A stretch of DNA of 45,425 nt, taken from NCBI GenBank assembly GCA_035656635.1, contig DASRSD010000053.1, positions 1-45,425 on the forward strand, written 5' to 3'. Each line of letters starts with the position of its first letter. Within the stretch, counting starts at the first letter, position 1. The position numbers and the translations under genes were made by a program. The stretch comes from Pirellulales bacterium (lineage in GTDB: Bacteria; Planctomycetota; Planctomycetia; Pirellulales; JADZDJ01). Shown piece after piece: positions 24,781 through 34,452 of this stretch. Below the pieces are notes generated by a model that saw nothing but the letters and a program-made list of their open reading frames with translations, ran no database searches and was not told the DNA's origin.

Positions 24781-26781
24781 TCACGTCTTCGGCAACTTCA
24801 GCACAAATTGGTGGAGTTCGGTCAGTTCTCGTTCGTATCCGCCGGAAAGAATGGGAAAGCGGCACCAGGTTTTGGGATCCAAGTTCTCGTCGTCCACATG
24901 AAATGATGGGGCATAGCGCTCGCGCTTCCATTGATTACGGCTCCACAAACGAAAAAATCGCTCCACCCATGTCAACATTTCCTGCGCCGAGTATTGCACA
25001 AACTGAGTGCGCATGAGCTTAAATACTTCCATCGGGCTGTGTTTATCGCGGATGGCAGCCCGTTCGATGGCGTCCAGCACGTCGTACGGCATTAAATCGG
25101 CTTCGTCGGTTTGACCGGCGCTAGGCGGACGAAGCTCCGCGGTGGGCGCTTGCACGTTCACCGCGTGTAGTGCGGGAATAGGGCCGAATCCTTGCGGGCC
25201 GATGGTCTCCAACCACAATAGCCAGCGGCGCAAAAATGCTTTGTCGATGCCGGCAATTGGGCTGATGCCGCCGCTGGTATCGCCGTCCATCGTGGCGTAA
25301 CCTACGGCCGCCTCCGAACGGTTACTGGTGGAAGCCAGCAGTGCCCCACGCAAATTTGCCAACAGCCACGCACTGGGAGCGCGGGCTCGAGCTTGAATGT
25401 TTTGCAGCGCCAAATCGTCCGTTTTCCAACTCAACGTGCGGTTAGTCTTCTGAGAAACAAGATCCAGGTACTCCTGCACTACTCGATCGATATCGAATTG
25501 GAAAAAATCGGCGCCAATGGCCTCCGCCACACCGCGAGCGGCCGCTAAAGTAACCTCGCCACTGTTACGCGTCGATTGATACACGCAAGCCAACAAGCGC
25601 TGCACCATTTCTCGCTCGTTGTCGGCGGTTTGAATTTCGGGAAAGTAAGACAGCTTGGTAAGAAACGCTTCGCGGCCCAATTCAGCCACGCCGAATTTCA
25701 CCATCAGCGCGATCAAGCAAGATACCGCCGCCGAATCGGCCCCGCCGCTGATCGAAACCACAAAACCTCGAGAGCGGCTTTTGCGCATGTAGTCGAATAG
25801 AGCTAACGAAATAGCCCGGGCGAATTCTTCCTCCTTCACGTCCACGCTGTTTTCCCAGGCTGGGCGCTGCACGGATTGCGCCATGGGTTCGCACGGCAAA
25901 TAAGTAAACGGCACGTGAATGCAGTCGTCGGTGACCGCGGTTAAATCAGGAGTGAAGCTGCCGGTGCGAGCCCGCGTCAATCGCGCTGCATCCATATCGA
26001 CCAAGGCCGACGTCAGGCCCCATTGGGCAAAGGAAAAGCGTGGTCCGGCGGCAATCATTTTTCCGGCCGAGGCAATTAAAGCATCGCCATCGTAAATGGC
26101 CCGGCCTGCCTCATTGCCAACCAAATTGGAGTACACGTAATGAACCCCGAACGCGCGGGAACCCTCCAACACAAATCGTTCGCGAATGATTGTTTTGCCG
26201 AATGCAAAATGACTGGCGCTGGGATTCAAGATGACATCGACGCCGCGCTGAGAAAGCTCGATACCCGGCCGGTTAGCCACCCAGGCATCTTCGCAAATTT
26301 CAAAGCCGATGCGCACACCGCCGCAATCGAAGTAAATATCTCCTAGTGGATACTCGTGACCGTCGACCACAATTTGCACCCGGCGACCCAACGGCCAGGG
26401 CTTAAACCAACGGGGTTCGTAATGAATTCCGTCGCCGGCCAAATACCGCTTGGCGGTGAATCCGGCAATGCGCCCATCGACGGCCAGGCAAGCCACGTCG
26501 TATAGCGCATTTTGATACAGCAAGGGCAAACCCAGAGAAACAATCATGCCGTGGGTTTGCGGCACAATTTCTTCCAGCACACGCCAGGCCATGCGCTGCA
26601 CGCCGGAAGAAAGAAACGCATCTTCGCAGCCGTAGCCGCTGATGCATAACTCCGGCAGGCAGAGAATGCTGACGTTCCGCCGTCGCGCTTCTTCGATGGC
26701 AGCGACAACGTTGGCCTGATTGGCATCCCATGCCAAAGGCGTTTGATTTAGCACCGCGGCGCCGACGTGAAGCAGTTGCAT
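24781..26781 (-). CDS. nadE: Glutamine-dependent NAD(+) synthetase
   Basis: 666 residues, a two-domain enzyme that makes NAD from nicotinate adenine dinucleotide, ATP and glutamine. The N-terminal nitrilase-fold glutaminase has its triad: Glu44 in LPELCISGYGCED, Lys111 in FTAKRYLAGDG, and nucleophile Cys163 in FEICEDAW. The synthetase domain begins near residue 310 with the PP-loop SISGGADS (343-350) and contains NIQARARAPSAWLLAN and SNRSEAAVGYATMDGD. The C-terminus (WKRERYAPSFHV) is typical. The whole protein is cytoplasmic. It stands alone with its own 3' spacer. Confidence 0.96.
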   Translation of the reverse strand: MQLLHVGAAVLNQTPLAWDANQANVVAAIEEARRRNVSILCLPELCISGYGCEDAFLSSGVQRMAWRVLEEIVPQTHGMIVSLGLPLLYQNALYDVACLAVDGRIAGFTAKRYLAGDGIHYEPRWFKPWPLGRRVQIVVDGHEYPLGDIYFDCGGVRIGFEICEDAWVANRPGIELSQRGVDVILNPSASHFAFGKTIIRERFVLEGSRAFGVHYVYSNLVGNEAGRAIYDGDALIASAGKMIAAGPRFSFAQWGLTSALVDMDAARLTRARTGSFTPDLTAVTDDCIHVPFTYLPCEPMAQSVQRPAWENSVDVKEEEFARAISLALFDYMRKSRSRGFVVSISGGADSAAVSCLIALMVKFGVAELGREAFLTKLSYFPEIQTADNEREMVQRLLACVYQSTRNSGEVTLAAARGVAEAIGADFFQFDIDRVVQEYLDLVSQKTNRTLSWKTDDLALQNIQARARAPSAWLLANLRGALLASTSNRSEAAVGYATMDGDTSGGISPIAGIDKAFLRRWLLWLETIGPQGFGPIPALHAVNVQAPTAELRPPSAGQTDEADLMPYDVLDAIERAAIRDKHSPMEVFKLMRTQFVQYSAQEMLTWVERFFRLWSRNQWKRERYAPSFHVDDENLDPKTWCRFPILSGGYERELTELHQFVLKLPKT

Positions 26782-26815
26782 GGGATGATTGAAAGGTTAA
26801 ATCAATTGCTTTCAA

Positions 26816-29200
26816 TCATTTTCCGCCGCCGCTAAAACGTTCGTCAAGCTGTTGGCAGCCTTGTTGGATGTAATAGTTCAGCAATTCGTTGCGCAGGCTA
26901 CGCAACGAAATTTGTCGCTGGTCCCAACGCGCGACCAGGTCGGCATGCTTGGTGCGAATGCGATCGATGGCGGCGCGCTCTTCCGAAATATGCTGACGTT
27001 GATCGGCCACCGGGGGATTGACCGGGGATGCTGGGTTGACGTCAAGCGGAGGTGGTGGCCCGTCCGAAATGGCATCCAATGCCGCTTGAAACTCGCGGCC
27101 AGCGCCATTGGCCACGTCGTCCAGGGTTTCTACCACAGCCTGGGTTTTCGCCGCCGAAACCAAATCCATTTGCGCGCTCACGTTGGCGCTGGCTGCCAGC
27201 GCTTTGGCCAGCAATTCGTTGTCTTTGGCCGCCTCCGCCACTTTCAGACGCAACGCTTGAAACAAATCGGGCGTGGGACGCAACACTTGCTTTTCCATTA
27301 ATTGCGCGAAATGGTCGTAGATAGCTTCTTGCACCTGCCGCTGTGGATCGTACATGGGCTCAGCACGACCGACAATTTCCATCTTCGGCGAAAACAGCGC
27401 GCCGGTGGGTGAAACAAAGCCATCCCCCAGCGACAGGCCCAAGGTGGCAATGTTTTCTTGCGTGTGGCCGCTGGCGGCGGTTTCGGTTATCGGAAAAAAA
27501 ACTTCGCGCGGCAAACCCGTTTGCTGGGCACACAACAGCAGCAAGCCGGCGCAGTAGGTGTGAATTTTCTTGCCGCGCAAATCGACGTTTTTCAATTGGG
27601 CAATGCGGTCAGTGCGAAAATTCAGATCGAATTCCGCTGGGTCGCCGATCATTGCCGTGGCCGCTCGCCCCATTTTTTCCGCCACAGCTGGATCGGGATG
27701 CCGCAAAAATACGTAATTCAACGTGCGATTCAGAAACAAATCGACATTCGTGGCCGGAATGCTGGTGCCACGTTCTTCCAAATCAACCACGACCATTCGC
27801 TGCTTGCCATCACTGCCGGTGTCAACAGCCAACACTCCCACGTGCGTGAATAATCCCGGCGATAAATCGGTGAATAAATTGTATGGCGAAGGATTACGCA
27901 TCAGCAGCCAATCGCCGGGGCGCACTTCAAAGTGCCCCAAGCGGTAAACGTTGCCTTCCAAACCGTTCCGCTCGCGGTCGGCCAGCCAGGCCAGCAATGT
28001 TTCCACCCGGCGTTGTTCTTCGGGCCGCCATTGGGTGCGATCGATTTTCAGCAATCGCTCTCGAAGCTTGGCTGCCGTGATTACCGGCGGCGGAAGCGTA
28101 GAATCTTGTCCGGGTCGTGGATCTTGCGGCAAGCCCAAAGCGCGAATCGCTTCGGCCGCGGCCAGAATTAAGGTGGGAGGCGTGGTTTCATCGCGAATGA
28201 AATCGGCCAAATCGCGGACGGAATCGATGGTGCCGGCCGCGGCCATCAATTGAATGACTTTTAGCTTTTGTTCGGGCGACAAGACGGAAGCGGTGGCCGG
28301 ATTGAAATTAAAAAGATTCGAAGTCATGGCGCTGGAGGCGCCTTTGGAGCCATTTGCCTCGTTGGCGCCGGCGGACAGGGCTGCGCGCATGGCCAAGCGC
28401 CGTTGAAAGGGAGTCATGCCGGCCATGGCGCTGGCTTGGTTTTTGGCCGAAGTGGCTTCGGAGTTGTTGGGGTCGCTGGACGTTGCCGGCGGATCGATCA
28501 AATCGACCGACATGACTTCCGCTCCCACGCTGCTTTTGCGCTGCGAAAGAAAATCTAGGAGCCGTTGCCGCAACGGAGGGACATCGGCGAAGCGGTCGGC
28601 GGTGTCGTCGAGAATATCGATCAAATCGGATTGCAACCGGCCCGAAAGATCAACTAATTTGGCCGTCGTCGATAAATAATTTCGGAGACTCGTGTGACGC
28701 TGGCTATCGTCGGGAAGCGAAGCAAAGCGAACGCGGACGGTCAACAGGTCGTCGAGTTCTCGATCGATAAACTCTTTGGCATCGAGTAACCGGCCAAGAA
28801 TATTAATTTGTTCCTGCGGCGGCTGTCCGGCAGCCACTCGACCCCATAAATGCACCCATTGTTCGATCGCATCGGCTGCTTGTGAAAGGCCTGTCAGATC
28901 AAGACTGCCGAAATCTTCCGCCGCTTGTGGAACCGATTGATGAAAACGTCGTAGCCAGGGGCTAAGGCCATCGGTTTCCGGCGGAGATGGGGCATTGGGA
29001 TCGACCGGCTGAGAACGACCTTGTTGTTGCTGAAGTTGCTGCTCCTCTTCCAGCATGCGCTCCATGCGCGGATTCGTGCGCATCATGCGGGCTTGCGCCC
29101 AGGCGGTTGAGCCATGCACAACCAATTCCGCTGCAATTGTGGCAATCAAAACGCCACACTTGCCAGACACTAGCCAGCGACAACGCAGCACAGCAATCAC
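26816..29200 (-). CDS. Secreted protein with a permuted papain-like (YiiX/NlpC-P60-type) cysteine hydrolase domain
   Basis: 794 residues. It begins with a hydrophobic segment (CGVLIATIAAELVVHGSTAWAQA) that looks like a Sec signal peptide. Residues 40-400 are helical and Gln/Ala-rich without known motifs. Around residues 425-580 lies a domain with LGHFEVRPGDWLLMRN, THVGVLAV with His453, and HTYCAGLLLL with Cys550. This His-before-Cys order is the circularly permuted papain fold of YiiX-like proteins, whose members are thought to act on peptidoglycan peptides or other amides. The last 200 residues are again helical. The domain assignment is by motif order; the substrate is unknown. Confidence 0.72.
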   Translation of the reverse strand: MIAVLRCRWLVSGKCGVLIATIAAELVVHGSTAWAQARMMRTNPRMERMLEEEQQLQQQQGRSQPVDPNAPSPPETDGLSPWLRRFHQSVPQAAEDFGSLDLTGLSQAADAIEQWVHLWGRVAAGQPPQEQINILGRLLDAKEFIDRELDDLLTVRVRFASLPDDSQRHTSLRNYLSTTAKLVDLSGRLQSDLIDILDDTADRFADVPPLRQRLLDFLSQRKSSVGAEVMSVDLIDPPATSSDPNNSEATSAKNQASAMAGMTPFQRRLAMRAALSAGANEANGSKGASSAMTSNLFNFNPATASVLSPEQKLKVIQLMAAAGTIDSVRDLADFIRDETTPPTLILAAAEAIRALGLPQDPRPGQDSTLPPPVITAAKLRERLLKIDRTQWRPEEQRRVETLLAWLADRERNGLEGNVYRLGHFEVRPGDWLLMRNPSPYNLFTDLSPGLFTHVGVLAVDTGSDGKQRMVVVDLEERGTSIPATNVDLFLNRTLNYVFLRHPDPAVAEKMGRAATAMIGDPAEFDLNFRTDRIAQLKNVDLRGKKIHTYCAGLLLLCAQQTGLPREVFFPITETAASGHTQENIATLGLSLGDGFVSPTGALFSPKMEIVGRAEPMYDPQRQVQEAIYDHFAQLMEKQVLRPTPDLFQALRLKVAEAAKDNELLAKALAASANVSAQMDLVSAAKTQAVVETLDDVANGAGREFQAALDAISDGPPPPLDVNPASPVNPPVADQRQHISEERAAIDRIRTKHADLVARWDQRQISLRSLRNELLNYYIQQGCQQLDERFSGGGK

Positions 29201-29296
29201 AACAAGAGCCCTGCAAATTCAGGAAAAATCGGCACGTTTTAGATTATATCACTATTAACGTGCTGCAGGTTGAAATGCCAGAGCGCGAGCGAAAAT

Positions 29297-29488
29297 TTAC
29301 AACCCCTTGCCGAGCCACCATAAGAACAGGCCCAAGCCAAGCAGGAACGCGGCAATCCATGTTCCAAAGCGTAACGCATGCCACAAGATCGAGCGCATAT
29401 CTTCGTGTCGAGTGGCAGCATAGACAAGGCTTACCGAGACTACGAGCGGCAATGCGTACCACAATTGATTTGCTTGTGCCAGTAACAT
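29297..29488 (-). CDS. Small two-helix membrane protein
   Basis: 63 residues with two transmembrane helices (LWYALPLVVSVSLVYA and GTWIAAFLLGLGLFLWWL) separated by a charged loop (TRHEDMRSIL). Its ATG follows directly after the TAA of the upstream gene (29489-29491), so translation is probably coupled. Function unknown. The pairing with a DUF6677-like protein suggests a shared membrane role. Confidence 0.75.
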   Translation of the reverse strand: MLLAQANQLWYALPLVVSVSLVYAATRHEDMRSILWHALRFGTWIAAFLLGLGLFLWWLGKGL

Positions 29489-30199
29489 TTATTTCTTTTC
29501 CTCTTTATCGGAAGGTGTGCTATCGGTGAATTCTCCTTGCGGTTTCGGTAGGGGAATCGCGGGTCCACCCCATGCATCCCAAATGGCTAGCACATTGAGC
29601 AAACCAGCCACCATGGTAAACACGGTGCCCAAATCGTAATATCCGCCTTGCTGATATTGCCAGTGTGCTGATTGATCAGTCGGCGGTTCGCTGCTGGAAA
29701 CATATCGCAAATATGTGGCGTTAGGATCGCGCGGATCGTACGTATCGAATTTCCGAAATTCCGGATCGTCGGGATACTTTGCTCGTTCACTTTCGACCCA
29801 TGCACGGGGAACTACCTGGCCAGGCACAACCGGAGGCGCCATGAATCCATCCCACAAGGGCGCTTTGGGGGGAACACTGGCGACGCGAACGGCCTGTACA
29901 ATGGCCGGAAGGGCCGGCAAGCCTGCGGCGACTTGGCACAAATAAGCATAGTGGGCGTCATTTTCGCGGAACGAAGCGTACACAACGCGCCCGCCCCCTA
30001 GCCACAATCCGTAAAAGAACGTGGCCAGAATGCACGTCATCAGCAGGCCACCTTTGCCCCAACGGCGCTGGTACATGTGACCCAACCCCGGCACCAACCA
30101 CGCCAACAGGGCCGACAGCCAAGGATCGCGCAAGTTAATTTGCAGCGTATTCTTTCCCGCGGGAACCGTAATGATTTTTCCGAGTGTCGTTTCTGGCAT
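29489..30199 (-). CDS. Membrane protein, DUF6677-like
   Basis: 236 residues. After a short cytoplasmic start comes a segment LAWLVPGLGHMYQRRWGKGG and a helix (LLMTCILATFFYGLWLGGG), typical of planctomycete proteins annotated DUF6677 and of TM2-like P-G-x-G-H-x-Y motifs. A Pro-rich middle portion follows. A last transmembrane helix lies near the C-terminus (YYDLGTVFTMVAGLLNVLAIW), then a charged tail. Family name given from memory, so treat it as probable. Role unknown. Directly followed by the small membrane protein at 29297-29488. Confidence 0.75.
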   Translation of the reverse strand: MPETTLGKIITVPAGKNTLQINLRDPWLSALLAWLVPGLGHMYQRRWGKGGLLMTCILATFFYGLWLGGGRVVYASFRENDAHYAYLCQVAAGLPALPAIVQAVRVASVPPKAPLWDGFMAPPVVPGQVVPRAWVESERAKYPDDPEFRKFDTYDPRDPNATYLRYVSSSEPPTDQSAHWQYQQGGYYDLGTVFTMVAGLLNVLAIWDAWGGPAIPLPKPQGEFTDSTPSDKEEKK

Positions 30200-30384
30200 G
30201 GAAATTCCCTCGCAGTAGCGATGATTTTACGGGACCGATTACCCGCGGCCTTTGGAACGCCAATCGCTAGGCCAGCGCACATGCTTCGATTTTAATGCAA
30301 TCGAGAACGTACCACTAGGGCAACTAGTTATTCGCCGCCGCGAATAGAATCTTAGTCTGCTGCCAAACGGCGTAGTAGATTTTG

Positions 30385-31221
30385 TTAGGCCACGGCGTCT
30401 ACAGCGCCCAATTCGTGATAGACGCTGTTGACGATATCGACGTCGATTTGTGCCAGTTCGCGACCGGCCCCGGCAAGCAACGCCAGGTTGGCCAATTGAT
30501 CGACACACCTTGGAATGCCGCGGGTCAGATCATGCAAATGTTGCAGCGCTTCGTCGGTGAAAATGGGCGATTCGCTGCCGGCTTGCGCCAACGTTTCGAT
30601 AATGTATTGCACGGTATCAGTCGGTTCCCAGGCTTCCAGGTCGATGCGTAATTCGGCCAACTCAAGCAACCGCGGAGACAACCGGACCGCGGAATTACCT
30701 GGGGCGGTCGTGGTGGCAACCAGCACCATGGTCAGGCGGCCGCCAGCAATATTCTCGGTTTGCGACAACCGTACTAAGTGATCGAGCATTCCGTTGGCGG
30801 CCTCATCGGCGTTATCTAGCAGCAAAACGGTGTCGAGTTGCTGATAGCGATTTTCGGCTAGCCGATCGAGTATGCCGCGCCACAACCGAAACGGATCGTC
30901 CCGGCGATCTGGATTAATTCCCAATTCGGCCGCCGTGAGCCATAAAAACTCGTGCAAATCGATTCCTAGCAAGTTCACATTGGCCAGTTGCGCGCCGCTG
31001 CGCCGAAGCCGACGAGAAAATACATCCAGCACCAGCGATTTGCCACAGCCGCTGGAACCCAGGAGCAGCCCCAGCCGCCTTCGCTCCTCTACTAAAAAAT
31101 GGAGTCGGGCCAGCGCTTCTTCGTGGATCGGGCTGCGGAAAAACCGCCGGCCATCTAGCGTGCCGCGAAAGGGGGATTCACGCAGTTTCCAATGATTGCG
31201 AAGCATACTTGTGCCAAGCAT
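30385..31221 (-). CDS. ExeA-like AAA ATPase
   Basis: 278 residues. The N-terminus NHWKLRESPFRGTLDGRRFFRSP and EEALARLHFLVEERR is the ExeA/GspA-type entry, followed by Walker A LGSSGCGKS (54-62) and Walker B TVLLLDNADEA (133-143). The C-terminal ALQHLHDLTRGIPRCVDQLANLALL is the helical lid of this family. ExeA drives peptidoglycan-associated secretin assembly in type II secretion; planctomycetes carry many solitary copies. No secretion genes adjoin it and it lacks the peptidoglycan-binding domain of ExeA, so its partner is unknown. A second start at 31206 is possible. Confidence 0.88.
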   Translation of the reverse strand: MLGTSMLRNHWKLRESPFRGTLDGRRFFRSPIHEEALARLHFLVEERRRLGLLLGSSGCGKSLVLDVFSRRLRRSGAQLANVNLLGIDLHEFLWLTAAELGINPDRRDDPFRLWRGILDRLAENRYQQLDTVLLLDNADEAANGMLDHLVRLSQTENIAGGRLTMVLVATTTAPGNSAVRLSPRLLELAELRIDLEAWEPTDTVQYIIETLAQAGSESPIFTDEALQHLHDLTRGIPRCVDQLANLALLAGAGRELAQIDVDIVNSVYHELGAVDAVA

Positions 31222-31339
31222 GAAACGAGGAGATTGAGCCGGCCATCCACCGCTTAATCCACTTTGGATTTCCGTATCTTTTAAATTATCGGTAAGATTG
31301 ACAGAAAACTTGGCTGAATTTTTTCAGAAAAGTGAACTC

Positions 31340-32071
31340 ATGTCCAAAAGATTTTTTGCCCAGACTCCCATCAATGGCGATCGTGTGACGCTCGAAGGAG
31401 TCGAAGCTCATCATTTGGCGCGCGTGATGCGTGCTCAAGTGGGCGATGTAGTAACGCTGTTCGACGGATCGGGTTGCGAATGTATGGCGGAAATTGCAGA
31501 GATTGGAAAATCGCATGTGGAATTTGTGGTGCGCCAGCGCCGAGAAATGAATCGAGAATCGCCCCTTAAGCTTACGCTGGTGATCGCGCTGCCGAAGGGA
31601 GATCGGCAGCGCTGGCTCGTGGAAAAAACCGTAGAATTGGGCGTGGCGACGTTAATTCCGTTGGAAACCCATCGCGGCGTAGCACAGCCTTCCGCGGCAG
31701 CACTGGAACGGCTGCAGCGCGCCGTAATTGAAGCCAGCAAACAATGTGGCCGCAATCGGCTTATGGAAATCGCTGCGCCTCAAGCTTGGAGCACCTTTGC
31801 GGCCGCTTTCCATGGCCCGGCTTTACGATTGGTGGCCCATCCGGGCGGAGAGCCATTGCACGGCATTCGGTCGAACAACGCAACCATGGAACTTGCCGAA
31901 GGCGTGGTCGCTGCCATTGGCCCGGAAGGTGGATTTACCAACGAAGAAATTGCGCAAGCGGTCACGGCTGGCTGGATGAGTGTTGATTTGGGTCCGCGAA
32001 TTCTACGTGTTGAGACAGCAGCCATTACCATGGCTGCTTGGGCTGCCCTCATCGGCATCGAGATTTGTTGA
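31340..32071 (+). CDS. rsmE: 16S rRNA (uracil(1498)-N(3))-methyltransferase
   Basis: 243 residues from the ATG at 31340, giving the family start SKRFFAQTPINGDRVTLEG; upstream in-frame codons to 31298 add a non-family extension. RsmE methylates U1498 of 16S rRNA with SAM. The PUA-like N-terminal domain (HHLARVMRAQVGDVVTLFDG) and the SPOUT-fold C-terminal domain with KTVELGVATLIPLET, EASKQCGRNRL, AIGPEGGFTNEEI and LGPRILRVETA are complete. It diverges from the ExeA-like gene. Confidence 0.95.
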   Translation: MSKRFFAQTPINGDRVTLEGVEAHHLARVMRAQVGDVVTLFDGSGCECMAEIAEIGKSHVEFVVRQRREMNRESPLKLTLVIALPKGDRQRWLVEKTVELGVATLIPLETHRGVAQPSAAALERLQRAVIEASKQCGRNRLMEIAAPQAWSTFAAAFHGPALRLVAHPGGEPLHGIRSNNATMELAEGVVAAIGPEGGFTNEEIAQAVTAGWMSVDLGPRILRVETAAITMAAWAALIGIEIC

Positions 32072-32173
32072 TAATACGGTTTCTAACAAATGTTCTGTCA
32101 CATTTCGAGTCATTCCTTCGGACTCGCACGAAACTGTAAGCCGATAATATTCTTTAGGTTATCAAGTCTGGGT

Positions 32174-32202
32174 TTGCGCGACTTTGGGGCAAGCAGTATA
32201 AT
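32174..32202 (+). promoter_or_regulatory. Sigma70 promoter of the secreted unknown
   Basis: TTGCGC (32174-32179), exactly 17 bp, TATAAT (32197-32202). Predicted start near 32209, about 80 nt before the ATG at 32291. Confidence 0.6.
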
Positions 32203-32290
32203 GCTGCATCGTTCACCAAATATTCGAAATTAGCAACATTTTTAAATTCCATTTGTATGCCGCATTGCTTGTATTGTGGCAAAAAGAACC

Positions 32291-33253
32291 ATGAAAAACA
32301 TTTCCTTCGTGTTATTAGTTTGCGTCGTGTGGTTACCTCTGATTGCCAACGCGGAAGACAACGCGGTTTACAAGGAATTAGTGACGCAAGGCATTGCACT
32401 TGCCAACGGCAAAACGATAACACTTCCTGAGCCCGTTATGGTCGACGGTCTGAAAGCCGACCAGCAGCAAACGATCATGACGCAAGTGGGCCCGAAAGCA
32501 AAAAGCCTGCTGCAAAGCTATTTGCAAGGCAGTTCAAACGCCGAATTCGAACGCAAATACACAGATGAAAAGGGCGATAAGTCGGAAGATTCGATCGGTC
32601 GCCGGATTGATTTGTACTTTGTCGCCAAAGGAAAATTCAAAGTCGTTGCCAGCGAAGGTTTTATAAAAGATCAAATTGCACAGCAAAAACAAAACGGCAA
32701 TCAGGCAAATCAACCAAAAAGAGCGACAAACGGAAAAGTCGAGTTTTATACCGATGCGGAATTGAAACAGCGAAATCTTTTGGTGACAAATAAAAACACG
32801 TTAAAGGATCGTTACGCCCATGCATTAGTGGATCTGATTGGTGAAGTTCAAGTTTCCGGCAGTGGGTACGGTGTTGAGACAATAACGGATGACAGTATCA
32901 CAATGGCGTTCAAGCTCGATCCGCGGTTGGCGAAAGATGCTCAGTTTCCCAATCAATATCAAACGATCAAAATCAATGCGGCCGGCGCTCCGGTTCTAGC
33001 AGATCCGAAGCCTTACGCCGGCTTTGGCGGGTACGCCAAAATTACGAAGCTGGAAGGATCTGAAGATAAAGTCTTTGTCGAATATCACCTTGTTTTTGAT
33101 GAACCATACGAGTGGTTTAACGGGACCACGGCGTTGGTTTCCAAACTCGATTTTTCTTTTCAAGCCGACATTCGCAAATTCCGGCGCAATTTACTAGCAT
33201 ACGAAAAAAATCTTCCAGCGGCGGCAGCTCCGCAGCCTAATTCTGCGAAATGA
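32291..33253 (+). CDS. Secreted protein of unknown function
   Basis: 320 residues from the ATG at 32291. MKNISFVLLVCVVWLPLIANA is a Sec signal peptide with probable cleavage after ANA. The mature protein has no transmembrane segment and no family I recognise. Features are repeated Lys/Asp-rich beta-like segments (KGKFKVVASEGF, DSITMAFKLDPRL), a Gln/Asn-rich linker (QQKQNGNQANQPKRA) and a C-terminal AAAAPQPNSAK tail. It is visibly more A+T-rich than its neighbours. A good promoter precedes it. Confidence 0.8.
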   Translation: MKNISFVLLVCVVWLPLIANAEDNAVYKELVTQGIALANGKTITLPEPVMVDGLKADQQQTIMTQVGPKAKSLLQSYLQGSSNAEFERKYTDEKGDKSEDSIGRRIDLYFVAKGKFKVVASEGFIKDQIAQQKQNGNQANQPKRATNGKVEFYTDAELKQRNLLVTNKNTLKDRYAHALVDLIGEVQVSGSGYGVETITDDSITMAFKLDPRLAKDAQFPNQYQTIKINAAGAPVLADPKPYAGFGGYAKITKLEGSEDKVFVEYHLVFDEPYEWFNGTTALVSKLDFSFQADIRKFRRNLLAYEKNLPAAAAPQPNSAK

Positions 33254-33318
33254 TCGAGCCAAAAAAATCACGATCGCGGCCGGCAGAGTGCGGTTAAAAT
33301 CGCTCGTTCAAAAACATT

Positions 33319-34449
33319 TCACTTGCGCCGCAGGGCTTCGGTGGGCAGCAAATTGGCGCTCCATAATGCCGGGTAAATCGCCCCGAACACTCCCACCAAA
33401 ATTGCAAAGAAAAATCCCCAGAGAATAACCGGCAGAGAAATATTACCCGACACCAAGCCCGAGGTATTAGGCAATTCGGTCAGTAATTTGACCATCACCA
33501 AACCGGCCACACTGCCAACAATGGCGCCCCCCAGGCTTAACAACAGAGATTCGCCAATGACCATTTGAATGATTCGCGTCCGGCGCCAGCCAATGGCCCG
33601 GAGTGTGCCGATTTCCTTGGTGCGTTCAAAGACAGACATAATCATGGTATTGAGCATTCCAATGGCGCCGATCACCAACGCAATCGCCGAAGTAATCCAG
33701 GCTACGGCGTTAATCATTTTGATTTGTTGCACATTGTTGACGAATTCCGCGGATTTTTTTACCTGCAATCCCGGCTGCAAGGCTTTAATTCGCTCGGCTA
33801 AATCATCGAGACCTTTTTCGTCGATCGGCTTCTCAGCGCTAATGGTAAAGCCTGAGGTTTCGTTGGGTTTATTAATTAATGATTGTAGTTCTTTGAGCAA
33901 AATGACCGCGCCGCCGTTCTCATACACGATGGGGCTTTCGTAAATCCCGACGACTTCAAATTTTTTGGTGTTGTATAGCTCAATAGTATCGCCGACCTTT
34001 TTGTTCATGTTGGCGGCGAACACCCGGCCCAGGATGATTTTGTCGGTATCGGCGGCGGTTAGCTTTTGGCCTGAGATCATTTTAATTTCGCTGAATAACG
34101 GAGAATCGGGAGGCCAACCATTCAGCAGCACGCCCAACAGACCTTGATCACGAAATTGAATGGTATCGACCAAACCACCCACCACCTGCTTGACTCCTTT
34201 CAGCTTAGTGAGCGGCCCTTGCAGTTGCTCGGGAAGGCCGTTGTTGATTGCCTCGGTGCCTCCAGCGCGCGTGACGACCAGATCGACATCGCGAGATTCG
34301 TAAATTTTCATGAACGAATCTTTGAATCCGCTGGCCACGCCCACTAATGACACCACAGCGCCGACCGCCACCGCCAGGCCGACAATTGTCAACAGCGTGC
34401 GGGCCGGCCGACGAAGCAAATTTTTGAGCAAAAACGTAAAGAAATGCAT
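33319..34449 (-). CDS. ABC transporter permease (MacB/FtsX-like), second copy
   Basis: 376 residues. One N-terminal helix (TLLTIVGLAVAVGAVVSLVG), a periplasmic domain of about 220 residues with the AGGTEAINNG and GRVFAANMNKKVGDTIELY segments of MacB-type domains, then three C-terminal helices, the first in ITSAIALVIGAIGMLNTMIMS followed by VFERTKEIGTLRAIGWRRTRI. This is the type VII ABC (MacB/LolCE) layout, which moves substrates from periplasm or membrane without crossing the inner membrane. It lies 3 bp after the ATPase gene and is a paralogue of the permease at 35186-36337. Confidence 0.93.
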   Translation of the reverse strand: MHFFTFLLKNLLRRPARTLLTIVGLAVAVGAVVSLVGVASGFKDSFMKIYESRDVDLVVTRAGGTEAINNGLPEQLQGPLTKLKGVKQVVGGLVDTIQFRDQGLLGVLLNGWPPDSPLFSEIKMISGQKLTAADTDKIILGRVFAANMNKKVGDTIELYNTKKFEVVGIYESPIVYENGGAVILLKELQSLINKPNETSGFTISAEKPIDEKGLDDLAERIKALQPGLQVKKSAEFVNNVQQIKMINAVAWITSAIALVIGAIGMLNTMIMSVFERTKEIGTLRAIGWRRTRIIQMVIGESLLLSLGGAIVGSVAGLVMVKLLTELPNTSGLVSGNISLPVILWGFFFAILVGVFGAIYPALWSANLLPTEALRRK

Positions 34450-34452
34450 GGG

